This document shows, in pieces, positions 61,075 to 64,000 of a DNA stretch of 64,000 nucleotides (positions within the stretch are counted from its first letter, which is position 1; the number at the start of each line of letters is the position of its first letter). A program made the translations under genes and the position numbers. The notes beneath the pieces were generated by a model that was not told the origin of the DNA, did no database searches, and was given only the letters and a program-made list of their open reading frames with translations. Source of the stretch: Nitrospirota bacterium (GTDB taxonomy: Bacteria; Nitrospirota; JACRHJ01); the NCBI GenBank assembly GCA_016212105.1, contig JACRHJ010000052.1:1-64000 (forward strand), in the 5' to 3' direction.

Positions 61075-62691
61075 TCACCGGCCGCGCGCGCGTTCCAGCA
61101 GTTTCCTGAACTCCGGGTCGTCCGGCCCGAACTCCGCCGCCTTCATGAACGCATTGGCTGCCTCGGCGTGCTCGCCTTTGTCCGTGAGGTCCATGCCGAG
61201 GTTGTACCAGGCCTTGTAGTGTGTCGGGTCCAGTGCGAGCGCGGCCCTGCCCTCGCGTATCGCGTCGTCGAGCATGCCTGACATGGCATATGCGGCGGCG
61301 AGGTTTGTATGCGCCTCGACGTAGTCCGGCCTGGCCGCGACCGCCGCCTTCAGGTGTTCGACCGCCTTGTCGTGCCGCCCCTCTTCTGTGTAGATGAGGC
61401 CGAGGTTGTAATGCGGGATGGCCGCGTCCGGGGCCTTTGCCACGGCGTCCGTCCAGAGCGTCTTGTTGTCCACCCAGACGCGGTTTCTGTCCACCGACAT
61501 CACGGTATAAACGGCCGCGACCGCGCAGAGCAAGGCGAGCGCCGCGCGGAACTGCGCCGGCCTGTCAATTAACCTGTCCAGAGCGGCGGCGAGGATTAGC
61601 ACGGCCCCGAATACCGGCAGGTAGAGGTACCTTTCCGCGAACACACTCACACCGATTCCGTAAATGTAGAACGCGGGGAGGAGGGGCAAGACGAAGAAGG
61701 CCAGGCCGAGGAGCATCGGCCGGTCCCGCCTGTGCATGACTGCGAAGGCGACGAGGGCGGAAAGTATGGCAATGGATACGAGGACGACCGGCTCGGTAAT
61801 GGAGTGCACGGGATGGAACACGTAGTACGCGTTCAGGTTAACCGGGAGCAGGAGTTTCGTGACATACCATCCGAAGAGTTCTATGACGTTCAGCATATAA
61901 CCGTAGGCGCCAAGCCCCTCGTAATACCTTACGGGCGTTACGCCGCCAAGCGCGTTAAACCTGAGCGCGAAATAGATAGCCACGGCGGCGGCGAACGGTA
62001 TGTAAGTGTATAATGTGCGCCTTGTAATTGGATTTAGCCCCCGGGGAGACATGACGTCGTACGCCAATATTATCAAGGGCAGGGTCAGCGCGGTCTCCTT
62101 GCAGAGCGCCGCGGCGAAGAACGAGAGCGCGGACGCCGCGAGCAGGCCCGCGCCCTGCCTGTCGCGTCCGGTGTACGATACGTACAGGTAGAACGCTGTC
62201 AGATAGAAGAGCGAATACGACAGGTCGGTGATGTCGCCTATCCAGGCGACGGACTCGGTGTGTATGGGATGGACGGCGAACAGGACCGCAGCGGCGAGCG
62301 CGGGGAGTGTGTGCGCCCTGCCCGGCCGGTGCACGTCCAGAAGCCGCGCCGTGACGAGGAACACGAGCACAGAGACGCCCGCGTGGAAGAGCAGGTTAAC
62401 GAGGTGGAATCCCCAGGGGGCGAGCCCGAATACCTGAAACGTCAGCAGGTAGAAGACGTGCATAAGCGGGCGGTAGAAGTTTAGGAGCTTGCCCTCCATC
62501 GCCCACGCGTTCGTCGTGAATATTTCCCGCAGGTGGCCGAAGTCCCGGAGCCACGGGTTCTTGACCACCTGCTCGTAGTCGTCCGACACGAACCCGCACC
62601 ATAGCGTGTTGCCGAACGCTGCCGCGCAGACGAGCAGTATCACACCCGCTGGGACGAGGCGGGGATGTCTTTGAAGAAGGCTCCGGTGCAT
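61075..62691 (-). CDS. TMTC/PMT-like membrane protein with C-terminal TPRs
   Basis: The 538-residue protein has about ten hydrophobic segments and an early F-V-S-D-D-Y-E-Q-V-V-K-N-P-W motif (~residue 34). This is the acidic pair and context of GT-C type glycosyltransferases of the TMTC group. About three tetratricopeptide repeats follow (~430-530; A-I-P-H-Y-N-L-G-L-I-Y, A-H-T-N-L-A-A-A-Y, A-W-Y-N-L-G-M-D-L). It probably transfers a sugar from a lipid carrier to a protein on the periplasmic side. The acceptor is unknown. The frame ends convergent with the protease gene. Confidence 0.85.
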   Translation of the reverse strand: MHRSLLQRHPRLVPAGVILLVCAAAFGNTLWCGFVSDDYEQVVKNPWLRDFGHLREIFTTNAWAMEGKLLNFYRPLMHVFYLLTFQVFGLAPWGFHLVNLLFHAGVSVLVFLVTARLLDVHRPGRAHTLPALAAAVLFAVHPIHTESVAWIGDITDLSYSLFYLTAFYLYVSYTGRDRQGAGLLAASALSFFAAALCKETALTLPLIILAYDVMSPRGLNPITRRTLYTYIPFAAAVAIYFALRFNALGGVTPVRYYEGLGAYGYMLNVIELFGWYVTKLLLPVNLNAYYVFHPVHSITEPVVLVSIAILSALVAFAVMHRRDRPMLLGLAFFVLPLLPAFYIYGIGVSVFAERYLYLPVFGAVLILAAALDRLIDRPAQFRAALALLCAVAAVYTVMSVDRNRVWVDNKTLWTDAVAKAPDAAIPHYNLGLIYTEEGRHDKAVEHLKAAVAARPDYVEAHTNLAAAYAMSGMLDDAIREGRAALALDPTHYKAWYNLGMDLTDKGEHAEAANAFMKAAEFGPDDPEFRKLLERARGR

Positions 62692-62716
62692 GAAGTTCAG
62701 GATACTTCAGCCCCGC

Positions 62717-63049
62717 TTATTTTGCAAGCGAGTTCATGTACATCGCAAGAGAACGCGCCTCGACCGAGTCCTCCGGCAGGGCCTTGCCCGCGAGCGGGCC
62801 GGTGATGCAGATGTTGTTCGCCTGCACGAGCGTCTTCGCCCTCCCGCCGAACCAGGTCCCGCGCGTGGCAAGCTCGCCGACCTTCTTCTCCGACGGGTGG
62901 CAGGTCGCGCAGGACTTGCCGTTGGTCCCGAGCGCCGGGTCGTTGAACAGCTTCTTGCCGAGTTCGGCCGACGGGGCATCCTCGGCGTATGCCGGCAGGG
63001 ATAATGCTAGTACCGCGAGACACGATAAGACACAGGTTAAACGCTTCAT
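62717..63049 (-). CDS. Periplasmic monohaem cytochrome c
   Basis: The 110-residue protein has a signal peptide (cleavage near A-Y-A-E at 20-23) and one haem site C-A-T-C-H (47-51). The nearby G-x-x-L-F-N-D-P-A-L-G-T-N-G-K-S pattern is that of class I or peroxidase-like cytochromes c. Met103 or Met105 may be the distal ligand. GGAGG spaced six bases before ATG 63049 fixes the start. An ATG four codons upstream overlaps that site. It lies 25 bp upstream of the TMTC-like gene's start, although it reads away from it in the same minus-strand direction (downstream of that gene's promoter region). Confidence 0.87.
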   Translation of the reverse strand: MKRLTCVLSCLAVLALSLPAYAEDAPSAELGKKLFNDPALGTNGKSCATCHPSEKKVGELATRGTWFGGRAKTLVQANNICITGPLAGKALPEDSVEARSLAMYMNSLAK

Positions 63050-63269
63050 GTCGGCCTCCATGACTGGTTGTTTGGACTGCCTGCCGGAGGTTCTTGATAC
63101 CGGCCCTCATTTTACGTATATATTAAGGTTAAGCCTTTATGAGAATCAGATACGTGCCGCCAAATTATCATGGTATTCCAGCGGGATGTCCAGTTATCTG
63201 AAACATCTATAATATATCAGAAATTTATCGTGATGTCATGAATAGTATGTGGTAAGATGGAAAAATCAG
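63050..63269. other. A+T-rich intergenic region
   Basis: No gene or known repeat is seen in 63062-63260. The region between ~63115 and ~63240 is A+T-rich and probably holds the minus-strand promoter of the cytochrome gene, but I cannot pick a convincing -35/-10 pair. Confidence 0.4.
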
Positions 63270-63462
63270 CCCTTTCCTCTTATCCCCTCCCTGAGAAGAG
63301 GAGGGGAAAATTGGTTGAAGGCACGCCCTCACCCCCAACCACCCTTCGACTTCGCTCTGGGCTCTCTCCCGGGAGGCGAGGGGGATTATAATAAAGCCTG
63401 GCCCCGACGAATCTCCCGTCCCCTGCACAGGGGGAGGGCCGGGGTGGGGGTTGGTCCACCGC
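63270..63462. repeat. CCCTCTCCC-family repeat block before tRNA-Ala
   Basis: TCCCCTCCCTGAGAAGAGGA (63284-63303), CCTCACCCCCAACCACCCTTCG, GGGAGGCGAGGGGGATTATA and GGGGGAGGGCCGGGGTGGGG segments. No gene is seen. Confidence 0.8.
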
Positions 63463-63494
63463 ATTATTTTATTAAAACGCCCCTCGTTTTCCCC

Positions 63495-63523
63495 TTGACT
63501 GGTTACGCGAATTTTGGTACAGT
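63495..63523 (+). promoter_or_regulatory. Promoter of tRNA-Ala
   Basis: TTGACT (63495-63500), exact 17-nt spacer, TACAGT (63518-63523), 12 bp before the tRNA. Confidence 0.72.
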
Positions 63524-63534
63524 ACGGGCTTCAC

Positions 63535-63610
63535 GGGGCAGTAGCTCAGCTGGGAGAGCGCATCCCTCGCACGGATGAGGCCGTCGGTTCGATCCCGATC
63601 TGCTCCACCA
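63535..63610 (+). tRNA. tRNA-Ala (anticodon CGC)
   Basis: The 76-nt cloverleaf includes the encoded CCA. Acceptor arms GGGGCAG and CTGCTCC contain the G3-U70 wobble pair that defines alanine tRNAs. Anticodon stem CATCC/GGATG closes the loop CTCGCAC with CGC at 34-36, which reads GCG. Promoter and terminator flank it, so it is a single-tRNA unit. Confidence 0.95.
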
Positions 63611-63620
63611 AGTTCCAAAA

Positions 63621-63654
63621 GGGGGTTACGGTGACTGTCCGTAACCCTTTTTTA
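63621..63654 (+). terminator. Terminator after tRNA-Ala
   Basis: GGGTTACGG (63623-63631) pairs with CCGTAACCC (63639-63647), 7-nt loop, then seven T. Confidence 0.92.
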
Positions 63655-63710
63655 TCGCTTTTTGATATTCGGGGGCAGGCAGTACGGCGGCCCGCATGGT
63701 TTAAATTAGC

Positions 63711-63739
63711 TTGACATCATGCGGCCCGGTCTGTATAAT
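63711..63739 (+). promoter_or_regulatory. Consensus promoter of the yceD gene
   Basis: TTGACA (63711-63716), exact 17-nt spacer, TATAAT (63734-63739): a perfect sigma-70 consensus. A leader of ~97 nt with a CCGCCG/CGGCGG hairpin (from ~63763 to ~63807) follows. Confidence 0.85.
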
Positions 63740-63842
63740 CCTTCTGTTTTTTAGGCCTTTTTCCGCCGTGTCCGGCTGGCTGTCAACTTGGGTGGCAGAC
63801 CGGCGGGATGAGAGGTGGATTTTGCGCCCTTTTGGGGTTTCG

Positions 63843-64000
63843 ATGGAAATCAAGGTCTCCGAAATAATGCCGGAAGGCAAGTCCGTCGAGCTTGAGGTCG
63901 GGCTTGAGGACGTTGGGGGAGAGGCCGCCGGAGAACCCGGCGTCGACGACGTCCGCATCCTGGAGCCGATACTCGGGAAGTTCCGGATAAAGAAGACCGG
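63843..64000 (+). CDS. YceD/DUF177 family protein, 5' part
   Basis: The first ~52 residues (M-E-I-K-V-S-E-I-M-P-E-G-K-S-V-E-L-E-V) match the start of the YceD/DUF177 family, which in most bacteria is encoded directly before rpmF (ribosomal protein L32) and then the plsX-fabH lipid genes. YceD has been linked to 23S rRNA handling. The frame is open at the window edge. The perfect promoter and long leader fit a highly expressed ribosomal-protein unit. The assignment rests on the N-terminus only. Confidence 0.65.
   Translation, partial: MEIKVSEIMPEGKSVELEVGLEDVGGEAAGEPGVDDVRILEPILGKFRIKKT

Overview
This is a G+C-rich, gene-dense, chromosome-like bacterial window with no plasmid, phage, IS or rRNA features. 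The organism looks like a Gram-negative, anaerobically capable lineage of the deltaproteobacterial/Desulfobacterota or Nitrospirota kind. The support is a complete 14-gene complex I cluster with a formate-dehydrogenase-like NuoG, multihaem CXXCH proteins, an MglA-type GTPase, lipoprotein signal peptides, frequent TTG/GTG starts, and intergenic spaces filled with several families of short dispersed repeats. The taxonomic placement is inference. No marker gene here settles it.

Layout. 1-870: end of a thrombospondin type 3 repeat protein, a terminator and tRNA-Glu on the minus strand. 930-10024: a cobamide region with cobO, cobU, cobT, cobS, a lipoprotein, a cobC-like phosphatase, a periplasmic carbonic anhydrase, cobB and a ThiC-family gene. 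Two cobalamin riboswitches lie here, one before cobO and one before the ThiC-family gene, so the latter is probably bzaF (anaerobic 5-hydroxybenzimidazole synthase) rather than thiC. 10474-22823: signalling and envelope genes: a FixL-like PAS histidine kinase, an acyltransferase, a lipoprotein, a receiver-GAF-PAS protein, a WalJ-like hydrolase that may start at ATC, an orphan protease propeptide, Der, a YihY/BrkB membrane protein, a GAF-GGDEF diguanylate cyclase and an MglA GTPase with a long tail.

23277-39051: nuoABCDEFGHIJKLMN behind one good promoter, with dispersed repeats at seven of its gene junctions. 39070-43214: a possible small RNA or attenuated leader, a UbiA/MqnP prenyltransferase, an A+T-rich orphan gene, ubiX, era and a lipoprotein. 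43552-50216: smc and mutS. 50271-50525: a 33-residue membrane peptide gene with its own promoter, divergent from a probably leaderless secreted-protein gene. 51565-55989: a GlcD-type oxidase, glutamate dehydrogenase and an ABC-2 exporter.

56189-64000: two tandem 80-residue dihaem cytochromes and a secreted CGC-motif protein, a metallo-hydrolase, ogt, trmL, a four-repeat MshEN-like protein coupled to a site-2 protease, a TMTC-like membrane protein with TPRs, a monohaem cytochrome c, tRNA-Ala(CGC), and the start of a yceD (DUF177) gene behind a consensus promoter. The genes describe an organism that assembles cobamides, respires through complex I to a quinone, and uses c-type cytochromes and c-di-GMP/small-GTPase signalling. 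The strongest leads are the riboswitch-controlled bzaF candidate, the mini-cytochrome cassette, the 33-residue peptide gene and the possible ATC start.
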